Shown: positions 1 through 9,428, counted from the stretch's first letter. The stretch: 64,000 nt of DNA from Pseudomonas pseudonitroreducens (GCF_021603645.1 NZ_BQHJ01000003.1:372001-436000), one strand, 5' to 3'. A program made the numbers and translations. Notes: a model not told the origin generated them from the letters alone.

Positions 1-1581
1 GCCGATGCCGTGCAGCGAACGACCACCCTCGACACGCAGTTCGATATAGGCGGCCGCGCGGGCATTGGTGCCGGCGCCGATGGCGTGCTCGTTGTAGTCC
101 ATGATCTCGACGTCCACCGGCAGCGAGGCGACCAGGGCTTCCAGGGTGCCCTTGCCCTTGCCGTGCCAATGGTGCTGCTCACCCTTGTGGGTCACGTCGA
201 TATCGATGGCGCAGGTACCGTTCTCTTCCTGCAGGCGGTAGTTCTTCAGGCCGAACGGAGAAACGGCCTGCAGGTACTCGGTCTGCAGCAGGGTGTAGAT
301 CTGCTCGGCAGTCATTTCCAGGCCGAGGCGGTCGGTCTCGTTCTGCACGACCTGGCTGAACTCGATCTGCATGCGGCGCGGCAGGCTGATGCCGTATTCC
401 TGTTCGAGCAGGAAGGTGATGCCACCTTTGCCGGACTGGCTGTTCACACGGATCACCGCCTCGTAGCTGCGGCCGATGTCCGCCGGGTCGATCGGCAGGT
501 ACGGCACTTCCCACACGGCGTCTTCCTTCTGCTGGGCGAAGCCTTTGCGGATGGCATCCTGGTGGGAACCGGAGAAGGCGGTGTGGACCAGGTCGCCGAC
601 ATACGGGTGACGCGGGTGCACCGGAATCTGGTTGCACTCTTCCACCACCTTGCGCACGGCATCGATGTCGGAGAAGTCCAGCTCGGGATCGATACCCTGG
701 GTGTACATGTTCAGCGCCATGGTCACCAGGCAGAGGTTGCCAGTGCGCTCGCCGTTACCGAACAGGCAGCCTTCTACACGATCGGCGCCGGCCATCAGGG
801 CCAGTTCCGACGCGGCCACGCCAGTGCCACGGTCGTTGTGGGTGTGCAGGCTGATCAGCACGCTGTCGCGCTTGTTGATCTGGCGGCCGAACCACTCGAT
901 CTGGTCGGCGTAGTTGTTCGGCGTGGCGCACTCGACGGTAGCGGGCAGGTTGAGGATCAGGCGGTTCGCCGGAGTCGGCTGGAACACGTCGATCACCGCG
1001 TTGCACACCTCGACGGCGAAATCGGTCTCGGTGGAGCTGAACACTTCCGGCGAATATTCGAAGCCCCACTGGGTTTCCGGCGCGGCGTCGGCCAGGCGCT
1101 TGATGGTCTGGCCTGCGGCCACGGCGATGGCTTTCACGCCAGCCTTGTCCTGGTTGAAGACGATCTTGCGGAAGCTCGGTGCGCAGGCGTTGTAGTAGTG
1201 GACGATGGCTTTCTTCGCGCCCTTGAGGGACTCGAAGGTGCGCTCGATGAGATCGTCGCGGGCCTGGGTCAGCACCTGGATGGTGACGTCATCGGGAATG
1301 TGGCCGCCCTCGATCAGCTCACGAACGAAGTCGAAGTCGGTCTGCGAGGCGGACGGGAAGCCCACTTCGATTTCCTTCAGGCCGACCTGCACCAGGCACT
1401 TGAAGAAGCGCATCTTCTTCTCGGCGTCCATCGGCTCGATCAGCGACTGGTTGCCGTCGCGCAGGTCGGTGGACAGCCAGATCGGCGCCTTGTCGATGAT
1501 CTTGTCCGGCCAGGTGCGGTCGGGCAGGGTGATCTGGGTGAAGGCACGGTATTTCTTCGACGGGTCTTTCAACATGCTCAT
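1..1581 (-). CDS. leuA: 2-isopropylmalate synthase, 3' end beyond window
   Basis: Condenses acetyl-CoA with 2-oxoisovalerate, the committed step of leucine synthesis in the cytoplasm. The reading frame gives the HMGL-like TIM barrel ([16 protein letters not shown] near residue 35, the HTHNDRGTG metal-binding motif in the middle) followed by the start of the C-terminal LeuA dimer domain. It is the longer LeuA2 type used by Pseudomonas. 527 codons are present; the family is about 555 aa, so roughly 30 codons lie left of the window. ATG at 1581 is chosen over the in-frame ATG two codons later because GGATTCC sits just upstream. A leucine-rich leader peptide lies 77 bp upstream. Confidence 0.95.
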   Translation of the reverse strand, partial: MSMLKDPSKKYRAFTQITLPDRTWPDKIIDKAPIWLSTDLRDGNQSLIEPMDAEKKMRFFKCLVQVGLKEIEVGFPSASQTDFDFVRELIEGGHIPDDVTIQVLTQARDDLIERTFESLKGAKKAIVHYYNACAPSFRKIVFNQDKAGVKAIAVAAGQTIKRLADAAPETQWGFEYSPEVFSSTETDFAVEVCNAVIDVFQPTPANRLILNLPATVECATPNNYADQIEWFGRQINKRDSVLISLHTHNDRGTGVAASELALMAGADRVEGCLFGNGERTGNLCLVTMALNMYTQGIDPELDFSDIDAVRKVVEECNQIPVHPRHPYVGDLVHTAFSGSHQDAIRKGFAQQKEDAVWEVPYLPIDPADIGRSYEAVIRVNSQSGKGGITFLLEQEYGISLPRRMQIEFSQVVQNETDRLGLEMTAEQIYTLLQTEYLQAVSPFGLKNYRLQEENGTCAIDIDVTHKGEQHHWHGKGKGTLEALVASLPVDVEIMDYNEHAIGAGTNARAAAYIELRVEGGRSLHGIG

Positions 1582-1658
1582 GAGCGGAATCCTTGTTCTC
1601 TGCGGCCTGCGGGGCCTGCGCAAATAAAACGAAATGAGGCGAAACCGGGGGAGGGGGC

Positions 1659-1736
1659 TCAGCCACGCAGTCGCGGGCTGACCAGGCGCAGGCAGGCGTG
1701 TTGGCGAAGCAGGATGAGGGTGTGTGCGGTTTTCAT
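1659..1736 (-). CDS. Putative leucine leader peptide of leuA (25 aa)
   Basis: A 25-codon frame upstream of leuA on the same strand, starting [14 protein letters not shown] and ending [11 protein letters not shown]. Six of 25 residues are leucine, including a Leu-Ile-Leu-Leu run. Short leucine-rich frames before leu genes act as ribosome-stalling attenuation leaders in gamma-proteobacteria. I do not see a clean terminator/antiterminator pair between it and leuA, and its ribosome binding site is weak, so the mechanism is inferred from position and composition only. Confidence 0.5.
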   Translation of the reverse strand: MKTAHTLILLRQHACLRLVSPRLRG

Positions 1737-1981
1737 GAGTGCCAAGCTAAAGGCCTCGGAGATCAATGGCAAGCATTTGGGGAAATTTGGTAGAAAAAGT
1801 CTATTACTGCATTTTTGCGATGATTAATTGTTGGTGATGTTGATTTTCAGCAATTATTCCTAGCGCTTAACGCTGTGCTTAACTGATTCTGCGTCCACGT
1901 GCCGCAGCGGAGCTTTGTAACTCCGTGCGATCATTGCGCACCCCCGCCGCAGGTGGGGCATACCCTGCTCAAGGACATTTC

Positions 1982-2440
1982 GTGACCCGTCGCACTCGAC
2001 AAGGCGTAGGCACCTGGCTGGCGTTGTTCGCCATGCTGATGATCTATGTCGGCCCGCTGGTTTCCCAGTCGATGCCGATGGATCACGCCATGCCCATGGA
2101 TCACGTCATGCCGATGGAGCATGGCAAGGCCATGGACCATGGTGCGGCCGTCGCCGCCATGGACGAAATGGCCTGTTCGGATGGGCACCGGGCTGCTGCA
2201 CAACACGCGGCACCGACTTCCCACGGCGAACAGCCGCTCACCGCCGACGCCTTCATGGAGAAGTGCGGCTATTGCAGCCTGCTGATCCACAGCCCGCCGC
2301 TGACTCCGCCGCCAGTCCTGCTTGACCACGGCCTGCCCACCGCCGGCGCCCCTGTCGTCCAGCTGCTTTCCTCGCGCATTCCCGATTCGCCGGTCTTTCC
2401 CGGCGCCCGTTCCCGCGCACCCCCGCTCCTGATCGGCTGA
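1982..2440 (+). CDS. DUF2946-type, His/Met-rich copper-associated protein
   Basis: Probable secreted or membrane-anchored protein of 152 aa. A hydrophobic segment (WLALFAMLMIYVGPLVS, about residues 12-28) follows a basic N-terminus. Next comes a repeated Met-Pro-Met-Asp-His type stretch (about residues 31-55), then a CGYC pair and a Pro-rich tail, the layout of DUF2946 proteins found beside copper receptors. GTG at 1982 is preferred because AAGGA lies 6 nt before it; an upstream ATG at 1925 is in frame but has no such site. It lies just before the OprC-type receptor gene. Copper binding is inferred from the His/Met motifs and context. Confidence 0.75.
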   Translation: MTRRTRQGVGTWLALFAMLMIYVGPLVSQSMPMDHAMPMDHVMPMEHGKAMDHGAAVAAMDEMACSDGHRAAAQHAAPTSHGEQPLTADAFMEKCGYCSLLIHSPPLTPPPVLLDHGLPTAGAPVVQLLSSRIPDSPVFPGARSRAPPLLIG

Positions 2441-2545
2441 CCTGCAATCCCGACTCCCCGACCCCGGCGCGGATGCCTGCATTCGCTAGCGCGCCGTGCG
2501 AGTACGTGTGGAGCGGGCGTCATCACTGATCATGGAATTCATGGA

Positions 2546-4642
2546 ATGTCCCGCATGCCTATGCGCCGTCGGCAAACTGCCGTCGGCCTGCGCGCCCTGT
2601 GCGCGCTGACCGCCCTCGGCGGTTTCACTGCCGTCCCTGTGCTGGCCGAGGAAGAAGATCACTCGGCGCATGTCACTGAGCTGTCTCCCAGCGTCATCAC
2701 CGCCGTGGCGCAGAGTTCGCCGTTGACCGTGGTCACTGATCCGAAGCAGCCGCGCCAACCGATCCCCGCCAGCGACGGCGCCGACTATCTCAAGACCATC
2801 CCCGGCTTCTCCTCCATCCGTAACGGCGGCACCAACGGTGACCCGGTGCTGCGCGGCATGTTCGGCTCGCGTCTGAACATCCTCACCAACGGCACTACCA
2901 TGCTCGGCGCCTGCCCGGCGCGGATGGACGCGCCGACCTCCTATATCTCCCCGGAGACCTTCGACAAACTCACCGTGGTGAAAGGTCCGGAAACCGTGAT
3001 CTGGGGGCCGGGCGCCTCGGCTGGCACCATCCGTTTCGACCGCGAGCCGGAGCGCTTCGGCGAGCTGGGCATGCGGGTCAACGGCAGTCTCACCGCTGGC
3101 TCCAATGGCCGCTTCGACCGGGTGCTGGATGCGGCCGCCGGCGGACCATTGGGTTACCTGCGCGTCACCGGCAACAAGTCCCAGTCCGACGACTACGAGG
3201 ACGGCAGCGGCAATACCGTGCCCTCGCGCTGGAACAAGTGGAACGGCGACGTGGCTGTGGGCTGGACGCCGGACGCCGACACCCTGGTCGAACTCACCGC
3301 CGGCAAGGGCGATGGCGAAGCGCGTTATGCCGGACGCGGCATGGACGGTTCGCAGTTCAAGCGCGAAAGCCTCGGCCTGCGTTTCGAGAAGTCCAACATC
3401 GGCGAGGTGCTCGACAAGCTGGAGGCGCAGGTCTACTACAACTACGCCGACCACGTGATGGACAACTACAGCCTGCGCACGCCCTCGGGCATGGGCATGA
3501 TGGCCGGCCCCATGGCCTCCAATGTCGACCGCCGCACCCTCGGCGGGCGCCTGGCCGCTACCTGGCGCTGGGACGATTTCAAGCTGATCACTGGCGTCGA
3601 CGCGCAGACCAACGAACACCGTGAGCGCAGCGGCATGGGGATCAATACCTATGACGAGCAGCCGTGGGACAAGGACGCCGTGTTCCACAACTACGGCGCG
3701 TTCGGCGAACTGACCTGGTATGCCGCCGACCGCGATCGCGTGATCACCGGTGCGCGCCTGGACCGCGCTTCGGCCAAGGATTACCGGCAGAGCTCCGGCT
3801 CGGGGATGATGGCGATGCCCAACCCCACTGCCGACGACACGCGCGCCGATACCTTGCCCAGTGGCTTTGCGCGCTACGAGCACGATCTGGCCGACACGCC
3901 GACCACCCTCTACGTCGGCCTCGGCCACGTGCAGCGCTTCCCCGACTACTGGGAGCTGTTCTCCCCGGACAAGGGCCCGAGCGGCTCGGTCAACGCCTTC
4001 GACAGCATCAAGCCGGAGAAGACCACCCAGCTGGACTTCGGTGCGCAGTACGAGGACGAGAAGCTCAAGGCCTGGGCGTCGGGCTACGTCGGTGTGATTC
4101 GCGACTACATCCTGTTCGACTACATGCCCGGCGGCATGATGGGCCGCACCTCCCAGGCGCGGAACGTCGACGCCCGCATCATGGGCGGCGAACTGGGCGC
4201 GGCCTACGCGCTGACCAGCAACTGGACCGCCGACGGCACCCTGGCCTATGCCTGGGGCAAGAACACCACCGACGACACCGCGCTGCCGCAAATGCCGCCG
4301 CTGGAGGCACGTTTCGGCCTGACCTACGAGGAAGGCGACTGGAGCGCTGGTGGTCTCTGGCGCGTGGTCGCGCACCAGGGCCGCATCGCCGAGAACCAGG
4401 GCAACGTGGTCGGCTACGACTTCGACGAAAGCCCCGGTTTTGCGGTGTTCTCGCTCAACGGCGCGTACAAGCTGAGCAAGAACCTCAAGGTCAGCACTGG
4501 CGTCGACAACCTGTTCGACAAGGACTACGCCGAGCACCTGAACCTGGCGGGCAACGCCGGCTTCGGCTATCCGGCCAACGACCCTGAATCGATCCACGAG
4601 CCGGGACGCACGTTCTGGACCAAAGTGGACTTCTCGTTCTGA
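2546..4642 (+). CDS. oprC: TonB-dependent copper receptor, OprC type
   Basis: Outer-membrane beta-barrel receptor for copper uptake, 698 aa, driven by TonB. It has a signal peptide (to about residue 34, VLA|EE), a plug domain (about 55-170, LRGMFGSRLNIL and VVKGPETVIWGPGASAG) and a 22-strand-type barrel ending in an aromatic residue (VDFSF). The two halves of the known P. aeruginosa OprC copper site are present: CxxxM at C123/M127 and HxM at H303/M305. The spacing matches the published C143/M147 and H323/M325 with a constant offset of 20. Start ATG 2546 follows a weak GGA. It is followed closely by the PepSY gene. Confidence 0.93.
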   Translation: MSRMPMRRRQTAVGLRALCALTALGGFTAVPVLAEEEDHSAHVTELSPSVITAVAQSSPLTVVTDPKQPRQPIPASDGADYLKTIPGFSSIRNGGTNGDPVLRGMFGSRLNILTNGTTMLGACPARMDAPTSYISPETFDKLTVVKGPETVIWGPGASAGTIRFDREPERFGELGMRVNGSLTAGSNGRFDRVLDAAAGGPLGYLRVTGNKSQSDDYEDGSGNTVPSRWNKWNGDVAVGWTPDADTLVELTAGKGDGEARYAGRGMDGSQFKRESLGLRFEKSNIGEVLDKLEAQVYYNYADHVMDNYSLRTPSGMGMMAGPMASNVDRRTLGGRLAATWRWDDFKLITGVDAQTNEHRERSGMGINTYDEQPWDKDAVFHNYGAFGELTWYAADRDRVITGARLDRASAKDYRQSSGSGMMAMPNPTADDTRADTLPSGFARYEHDLADTPTTLYVGLGHVQRFPDYWELFSPDKGPSGSVNAFDSIKPEKTTQLDFGAQYEDEKLKAWASGYVGVIRDYILFDYMPGGMMGRTSQARNVDARIMGGELGAAYALTSNWTADGTLAYAWGKNTTDDTALPQMPPLEARFGLTYEEGDWSAGGLWRVVAHQGRIAENQGNVVGYDFDESPGFAVFSLNGAYKLSKNLKVSTGVDNLFDKDYAEHLNLAGNAGFGYPANDPESIHEPGRTFWTKVDFSF

Positions 4643-4695
4643 TGCCCGACCGGCCCCCGCTGGTCGGGGGCCTCCTTGCGTGAGGAGATCAACGA

Positions 4696-6066
4696 ATGCA
4701 GAACAAGACATTCGACTTCTACAACCTGGCCTGGCGCTGGCACTTCTATGCCGGGCTGTTCGTCGCACCGTTCATGATCCTGCTGTCGCTGACCGGCATC
4801 ATCTATCTGTTCAAGCCACAGCTCGACCCGCTGATGTACAGCGACCTGCTGCAGGTGAAACCGGGAGAGATGCGGCTGTCCGCCGATGAGCAACTGATGC
4901 ACCTGCGCCACCAGAACCCGCAGTTGCAGGTCAGCCAGTATTTGCCGGCACCGGCCGCCGACCGCAGCGCGCAGTTCGTCGCCCAGCTCGATGGGCGCGA
5001 GGTGAATGCCTTCGTCGATCCCTACAGCGGCAAGCTGCTCGGCGTGCAGGACGCCAAGTCCAATCTGCAGGCCATGGCCCGTGCGCTGCACGGCGAGCTG
5101 ATGATCGGCACGGTCGGCGACCGGCTGATCGAGCTGGCCGCCGGCTGGGGCATCGTATTGGTGGTCTCCGGCTTATACCTGTGGTGGCCGCGCAAGCGTT
5201 CCCTGCGCGTGCTGCTCTGGCCGGACCTGTCGCGTCGCGGCCGTGCGCTCTGGCGCGAAGTCCACGTGGTGGTCGGTTTCTGGGGCTCACTGCTGATGCT
5301 GTTCATGCTGCTCACCGGCATGACCTGGACCGGCTTCTGGGGCAAGACCTTCGCCGACGTGTGGAACCGTTTCCCGGTGGCCATGTGGAACGAGGTGCCC
5401 AAGTCGGACCTAGAGGCGCGCACGCTCAATCAGGCGCACCGCCAGACCATTCCCTGGGCCATGGAAAACACCCCGATGCCGATGTCCGGCGGCGCCCACG
5501 CCGAACACATGGCCCACGGCTCCGGCGGCATGGCAATGCCGCAGATCAGCCTGCAGCAGGTGGTCGATACGGCCGACAAGGCCGGCGTGACACCGGGCTA
5601 TGCCGTCGCATTGCCCAAGGGCGCCGAGGGCGTATTCACTGTCTCGGTGTTCGCCGACGACTCGCGCAACGATGCCACCCTGCACATCGACCAGTACACC
5701 GGCAAGGTGCTCGCCGACGTGCGCTGGAAGGACTACGGGCTGGTGGCCAAGGGCGTCGAATCCGGCGTGATGTTGCATGAAGGCAAGATGTTCGGCCTGT
5801 TCAACCAGCTGCTGATGCTCGCGGTCTGCCTGATGATCCTGCTCAGCGCCGTCAGCGGCCTGTGGATCTGGTGGAAGCGCCGCCCGCAGGGCCGCCTCGG
5901 CGTGCCGCCGATGCCCCATGCGCTGCCGGTGTGGAAGGGCGGGGTGGCGATCATGCTCATCCTCGGCAGCGCCTTCCCGTTGGTGGGCGCATCGCTGCTG
6001 CTGGTATGGGCGCTGGACTGGGCGGTGCTGTCGCGCTTCAAGCCGCGCAGCCCGGCGCTGGGCTGA
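4696..6066 (+). CDS. PepSY-associated transmembrane protein
   Basis: Inner-membrane protein of 456 aa with about five membrane spans (near residues 18-40, 150-168, 192-216, 368-392, 420-445) and two PepSY-type periplasmic regions. The family includes FoxB/PiuB-like proteins linked to reduction or release of metals after TonB-dependent uptake. A His/Met-rich loop (about residues 256-280, with MPMSGGAHAEHMAHG) could bind copper. ATG 4696 has GAGGAG upstream. The gene begins 53 bp after oprC on the same strand, suggesting co-expression. Its exact reaction is not known. Confidence 0.85.
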   Translation: MQNKTFDFYNLAWRWHFYAGLFVAPFMILLSLTGIIYLFKPQLDPLMYSDLLQVKPGEMRLSADEQLMHLRHQNPQLQVSQYLPAPAADRSAQFVAQLDGREVNAFVDPYSGKLLGVQDAKSNLQAMARALHGELMIGTVGDRLIELAAGWGIVLVVSGLYLWWPRKRSLRVLLWPDLSRRGRALWREVHVVVGFWGSLLMLFMLLTGMTWTGFWGKTFADVWNRFPVAMWNEVPKSDLEARTLNQAHRQTIPWAMENTPMPMSGGAHAEHMAHGSGGMAMPQISLQQVVDTADKAGVTPGYAVALPKGAEGVFTVSVFADDSRNDATLHIDQYTGKVLADVRWKDYGLVAKGVESGVMLHEGKMFGLFNQLLMLAVCLMILLSAVSGLWIWWKRRPQGRLGVPPMPHALPVWKGGVAIMLILGSAFPLVGASLLLVWALDWAVLSRFKPRSPALG

Positions 6067-6194
6067 TGCGTACCTGTTTCAACCTGACGCCTGCCGCGAG
6101 GCAGGCTATGCTGCGGCGCGATCGTTGCGCCCGCGGCCCGATGTTTTATCGCCCTTGTGGCGGATCTGATCACAAGCCAACTGGAGTCTCGAAC

Positions 6195-6701
6195 ATGCGT
6201 AAAACCCTGCTCGCTTTCGCTGTCCTGCTGGGCTTCTCCGGCGCCACCATGGCCCACGAATACGAGGCCGGCAACCTGCACATCGACCACCCGTGGTCGC
6301 TGCTGCTGCCGGCCAACTCGGTGAACGGCGCCGCCTACTTCATCGTGCAGAACCACGGCAAGGACGCGGACCGTCTGCTCGGCGCCGATACCGATCGCGC
6401 CGCCAGCGCCGAAATCCACCAGCACGTGGAGAAGGACGGCATGATGAAGATGCAGAAGGTCGAGGGCGTGGATATTCCTGCCGGCGGCAAGGTCGTCTTC
6501 GCGCCTGGCCAGTACCACCTGATGCTGTTCGGCCTGAAGAAGCCGCTCACCGATGGCGAGCGCTTCCCGCTGACCCTGCACTTCCAGAAGGCCGGTGACG
6601 TGAAGGTCGAGATCGCCGTGCAGAAAGAAGCCCCGCTCTCTAAAGGAGCAGAGGGGGGCACCGACATGGGCCACGACATGCACGGCATGAAGATGAACTG
6701 A
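6195..6701 (+). CDS. Periplasmic copper chaperone PCu(A)C
   Basis: Secreted copper(I)-binding protein of 168 aa, presumed to pass copper to cuproenzymes such as cytochrome oxidase. The signal peptide ends at about A20 (TMA|HEYEAG). The PCu(A)C ligand pattern is visible as H75-x-H77, M86 and H108-x-M110; the usual Met next to the first His is here a His. The tail adds another Met/His cluster (MGHDMHGMKM). GGAG precedes ATG 6195. It overlaps the following acetyltransferase gene in ATGA and lies 128 bp after the PepSY gene, in the copper cluster. Confidence 0.9.
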   Translation: MRKTLLAFAVLLGFSGATMAHEYEAGNLHIDHPWSLLLPANSVNGAAYFIVQNHGKDADRLLGADTDRAASAEIHQHVEKDGMMKMQKVEGVDIPAGGKVVFAPGQYHLMLFGLKKPLTDGERFPLTLHFQKAGDVKVEIAVQKEAPLSKGAEGGTDMGHDMHGMKMN

Positions 6702-7243
6702 TGAGCGACCGGCTCCTGCGCCCCTTGGTGTGGGCGCAAGACGGCGAGTGGCTGCTGGGTTTCGACGGCAGCTACTCGAGCGACTCGATCCTGCGCATCG
6801 AGAGCGCCGCCGATGGTTTCATCCTGCGCGAGGAGCGTCTGGCCGAGACGCAGACCAAGCGCTATCCCTTCGCCGATCTGAAGGATGACGTCACGGCGGC
6901 CGACTGGACCGCCGTGGTCGTCGACGAAGAAGGCGAGCGCCTGGGCTTCGCCATCGCCCACTACGAAATCTGGAATCGCCGCGCGGTGCTGGACGACCTG
7001 TTCGTCCTCCCCGAGGCGCGCGTGTTGGGTGTAGGCAAGCAACTGCTGGACGGTTGCCTGGACTGGGCGCGCGGCACCGAGGCGCGCCACCTGTGGCTGG
7101 AAACCCAGAATCTCAACCTGCCGGCGGTGGGCTTCTACCGCTCGCGCGGCTTCGCCCTCAGTGGACTCTCCACTGACCTCTACGACCCGGCGCACGTGCT
7201 GCCCGGGGAAATGGCGCTGTTCTTCAGCTACCCGCTGGCCTGA
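6701..7243 (+). CDS. GNAT family N-acetyltransferase
   Basis: Acetyl-CoA-dependent acetyltransferase of 180 aa; substrate unknown. The C-terminal two thirds carry the GNAT fold: a strand ending LDDLFVLPEARVLGVGKQLLDGCLDWA (acetyl-CoA-binding loop) and then GFYRSRGFAL. Its ATG overlaps the stop of the copper chaperone gene (ATGA), so it is probably co-translated with it, though nothing in the sequence links it to copper. Its 3' end overlaps the convergent DUF2809 gene by 20 bp. Confidence 0.8.
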   Translation: MSDRLLRPLVWAQDGEWLLGFDGSYSSDSILRIESAADGFILREERLAETQTKRYPFADLKDDVTAADWTAVVVDEEGERLGFAIAHYEIWNRRAVLDDLFVLPEARVLGVGKQLLDGCLDWARGTEARHLWLETQNLNLPAVGFYRSRGFALSGLSTDLYDPAHVLPGEMALFFSYPLA

Positions 7244-7613
7244 GGGCCATGCGCGCCTGTCGCGCCACAAGGATCAGCGCGAAGCCGATGCAGTAGGCCA
7301 GTACATCCAGCCAGTCCGGCGTGGCGCCCAGCACGATGCGCAATGCGCGGTTGCCGATCTGCCAGTGGAAGGTTGCGGCGAGGAACTGGCCGAATTCGAT
7401 CAGCAGCCCGCAGGCCAGCGCCGCTGCGGCCAGCCAGTGCGCGGGAGCATCCAGCGCGGCGCGCAGCAGGCAGTACAGCCAGATCACCGCCAGCACGTCG
7501 CCGCCAAAGCCGCGCAGCCAGCCAAGGTGCGCGCCGGCCGTGGCCAGCCAGACGAGTACGGCAAACCAGAGCAGCGCGAAGATCGCGCTGCGTCCATCGA
7601 AACGAAGCTGCAT
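7224..7613 (-). CDS. DUF2809 family membrane protein
   Basis: Small integral membrane protein of 129 aa with four predicted spans (about residues 10-30, 38-52, 60-85, 105-120). The conserved DUF2809 features IEFGQ and the PDWLDVLAYCIG stretch near the C-terminus are present. Function unknown. Its ATG is coupled to the stop of the upstream M23 peptidase gene (TGATG, one shared base at 7613), so the two are co-transcribed. Confidence 0.8.
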   Translation of the reverse strand: MQLRFDGRSAIFALLWFAVLVWLATAGAHLGWLRGFGGDVLAVIWLYCLLRAALDAPAHWLAAAALACGLLIEFGQFLAATFHWQIGNRALRIVLGATPDWLDVLAYCIGFALILVARQARMALRPAGS

Positions 7614-8449
7614 CAGGGCTTGAACGCGCCGATGAAGATCGCCGGATCGACGCGGGCGTCGTTCAGGCTGACGTTCCAGTGCATGTGCGGCCCGGTGGCG
7701 CGGCCGGTGGCGCCGACACGGCCGACCACGCCACCGCGCGGGAGCTGATCGCCTAGCTTCACGTCGATCTTCGACATATGGCAGAACATGCTGATGAAGC
7801 CCTGGCCGTGGTCGACAAACACGGTGTTGCCGTTGAAGAAGTAGTTGCCGATCAGGATTACCTTGCCGGCGGCCGGTGTCTTGATCGGCGTGCCGGCGGG
7901 CACGGCGAAGTCGAGGCCCGAGTGCGGGTTGCGCTCCTCGCCATTGAAGAAGCGGCGCAGGCCGAAGGGGCTGGAGAGCGGGCCGTTGACCGGCTTGTCG
8001 AGTACCAGGTTGCTCGGTGTGCCGGGGCTGAAGCTGCGGTACGCGGCGGTCTGCTCGGCCAACTCGCGGTTGATGCGCTTGAGGTCTTCGGGCAGCGGGT
8101 TCACCTGGCGGGTGTTCTTCAGGGTGATGCGCTGCTCTTTATAGTGCTTGGCGCCAACGCTGAAGCCGAGGTTGCGGCTCGCGCCGGCCTGCTTCACGGC
8201 GATCTGCTGGTTGCCGGTCTTGGCGGTCAGCGGGATGCCGACGATGGCGATCCAGTCGCGGCCTTCCTCACGCACCACCAGCACCGGCTTGCCCTGGAAG
8301 GTGGCGGTGGGCACGGCGGCATCCTGACCCAGTTGCACCACGGCGACACCGCCGGGCACCGGCTTGTTCAGGGTACGGCTAATGAAGCCTTCGGCGTGGA
8401 CGTGCAGGGCGAGGAGGGTGGCGGCGAGCAGGCAGAAGAGTCGGAGCAT
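7613..8449 (-). CDS. M23 (LytM) family zinc metallopeptidase
   Basis: Secreted peptidoglycan endopeptidase of 278 aa. The signal peptide ends near HVHA|EG (residue 19). After an N-terminal beta-rich region, the LytM domain carries the zinc ligands: H176 and D180 (HSGLD) and H255/H257 (HMHW), with the VDHGQGF strand between. Intact ligands indicate an active hydrolase acting in the periplasm. ATG 8449 is chosen because it starts directly at the signal peptide; longer in-frame extensions look non-coding. Downstream it is coupled to the DUF2809 gene. Confidence 0.9.
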   Translation of the reverse strand: MLRLFCLLAATLLALHVHAEGFISRTLNKPVPGGVAVVQLGQDAAVPTATFQGKPVLVVREEGRDWIAIVGIPLTAKTGNQQIAVKQAGASRNLGFSVGAKHYKEQRITLKNTRQVNPLPEDLKRINRELAEQTAAYRSFSPGTPSNLVLDKPVNGPLSSPFGLRRFFNGEERNPHSGLDFAVPAGTPIKTPAAGKVILIGNYFFNGNTVFVDHGQGFISMFCHMSKIDVKLGDQLPRGGVVGRVGATGRATGPHMHWNVSLNDARVDPAIFIGAFKP

Positions 8450-8572
8450 GGCGCAATCCGTGGACGTGTCGGCGGATGAAGCGGGCAGTCTACACGGCGC
8501 TCTTCGGCGAGCGGGACGATTTCGTCGAAAGCGGAATCCAGTTGTACTGCCGATCAATCCAGGAGCACCAAC

Positions 8573-8656
8573 GTAGGATGGGTGGAGCGCAGCGATACCC
8601 ATCGATAACTCAACTGCGCCTATTGATGGGTATCGCTGCGCTCCACGCCATCCTAC
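8573..8656. repeat. REP-like inverted repeat (GTAGGATGG type)
   Basis: Two near-identical 32-bp arms in inverted order (GTAGGATGGGTGGAGCGCAG ... and its complement ending CCATCCTAC) separated by a short AT-richer loop. It sits between the M23 and VanX-like genes, which are read in the same direction. It would form a long hairpin in RNA and resembles the dispersed extragenic palindromes common in Pseudomonas. It differs in sequence from the GTAGGAGCGAGC type seen elsewhere in this window. Confidence 0.8.
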
Positions 8657-8666
8657 AAAGCGACTG

Positions 8667-9422
8667 CTACCGGTGCAGGCCCTCGAGCTGCTGGCGCCAC
8701 AGCTGTTCCAGCGGCAGTACCTGTGCCGGGCCGTAGACGGCGTGGGGCTTGCCCAGATGAGCGGCCCACAGCTGGTCGCCATAGTCGTAGTGCCACCACT
8801 CACTGGAGAGGTTGCTGAAGCCCGCCGCGTGCATGGCATTGAAGAGGATTCGGCGGTTGTCACGGATACGCTGCTGCGATTCGTCGGGCTCGGAAATCTC
8901 TTCGTAGTGGCGGGTATACGAGCGTGGCGTGGCCTCGTCGAACAGGCTGCCCATGTCCAGCCAGCGGCCTTCGCGGTCGCACAGGGTGAGGTCGATGGCG
9001 CCGCCGGTGAGGTGCGGGCTGGGTGATTCCGTGCGGGTACTGGGCGGGGCGACGAATTCGCGGGTGCGCCGGGTCAGTTCGGCGGGGTCGGCGTCCGGCT
9101 GGTGCTGGTGGAGGATGTCGTAGAGCGTGTCGTACAGATGCTGCTGCACGGCAAACGGCCGCCAGGCGTCGAGGATGACCAGGCGCAGGCCGTCGGGCAG
9201 CAGGCTGGCCGCGTGCAGCAGGCGCTCGAAGACTTCCGTGCGGGCATAGCATTCCGGCTGCGCGTTGGGCACGCCGAGGCGGTGGTACGCCGGCCATACG
9301 CTGAATCCGCTGGCGATGCTCAGTGCCTGCAACGGCTGGTCGCATTCGATGATCGGCACCCGGAAGGCCTCGGCCCAGTCCGGGTCGGGTTGCGGCAGGA
9401 TCGGCGCGAGCAGGTCGGTCAT
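8667..9422 (-). CDS. VanX-type D-alanyl-D-alanine dipeptidase
   Basis: Zinc dipeptidase of peptidase family M15D, 251 aa, expected to hydrolyse D-Ala-D-Ala. The zinc motif SxHxxGxAxD appears as SPHLTGGAIDL and the second motif as SEWWHYDYG, both intact; YDTLYD and the LDAWRPFAVQ substrate strand are also typical. There is no signal peptide, so it is probably cytoplasmic, where such enzymes recycle wall dipeptides. Vancomycin resistance is not implied, since no vanHA partners are nearby. It follows xseA by 6 bp on the same strand. Confidence 0.88.
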   Translation of the reverse strand: MTDLLAPILPQPDPDWAEAFRVPIIECDQPLQALSIASGFSVWPAYHRLGVPNAQPECYARTEVFERLLHAASLLPDGLRLVILDAWRPFAVQQHLYDTLYDILHQHQPDADPAELTRRTREFVAPPSTRTESPSPHLTGGAIDLTLCDREGRWLDMGSLFDEATPRSYTRHYEEISEPDESQQRIRDNRRILFNAMHAAGFSNLSSEWWHYDYGDQLWAAHLGKPHAVYGPAQVLPLEQLWRQQLEGLHR

Positions 9423-9428
9423 CGGCAG

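Noticed and set aside
10-1827. 605-aa frame on the plus strand opposite leuA
   Set aside because: It is the complement of an intact leuA in high-GC DNA; the product is low-complexity Val/His/Leu/Ala-rich with no domain.
2486-4768. 760-aa minus-strand frame opposite oprC
   Set aside because: Mirror of the oprC gene; composition typical of antisense GC-rich frames and no ribosome binding site.
8667-9422. Vancomycin-resistance gene
   Set aside because: A VanX-type dipeptidase alone, without vanH/vanA and in a Gram-negative core region, points to wall-peptide metabolism.
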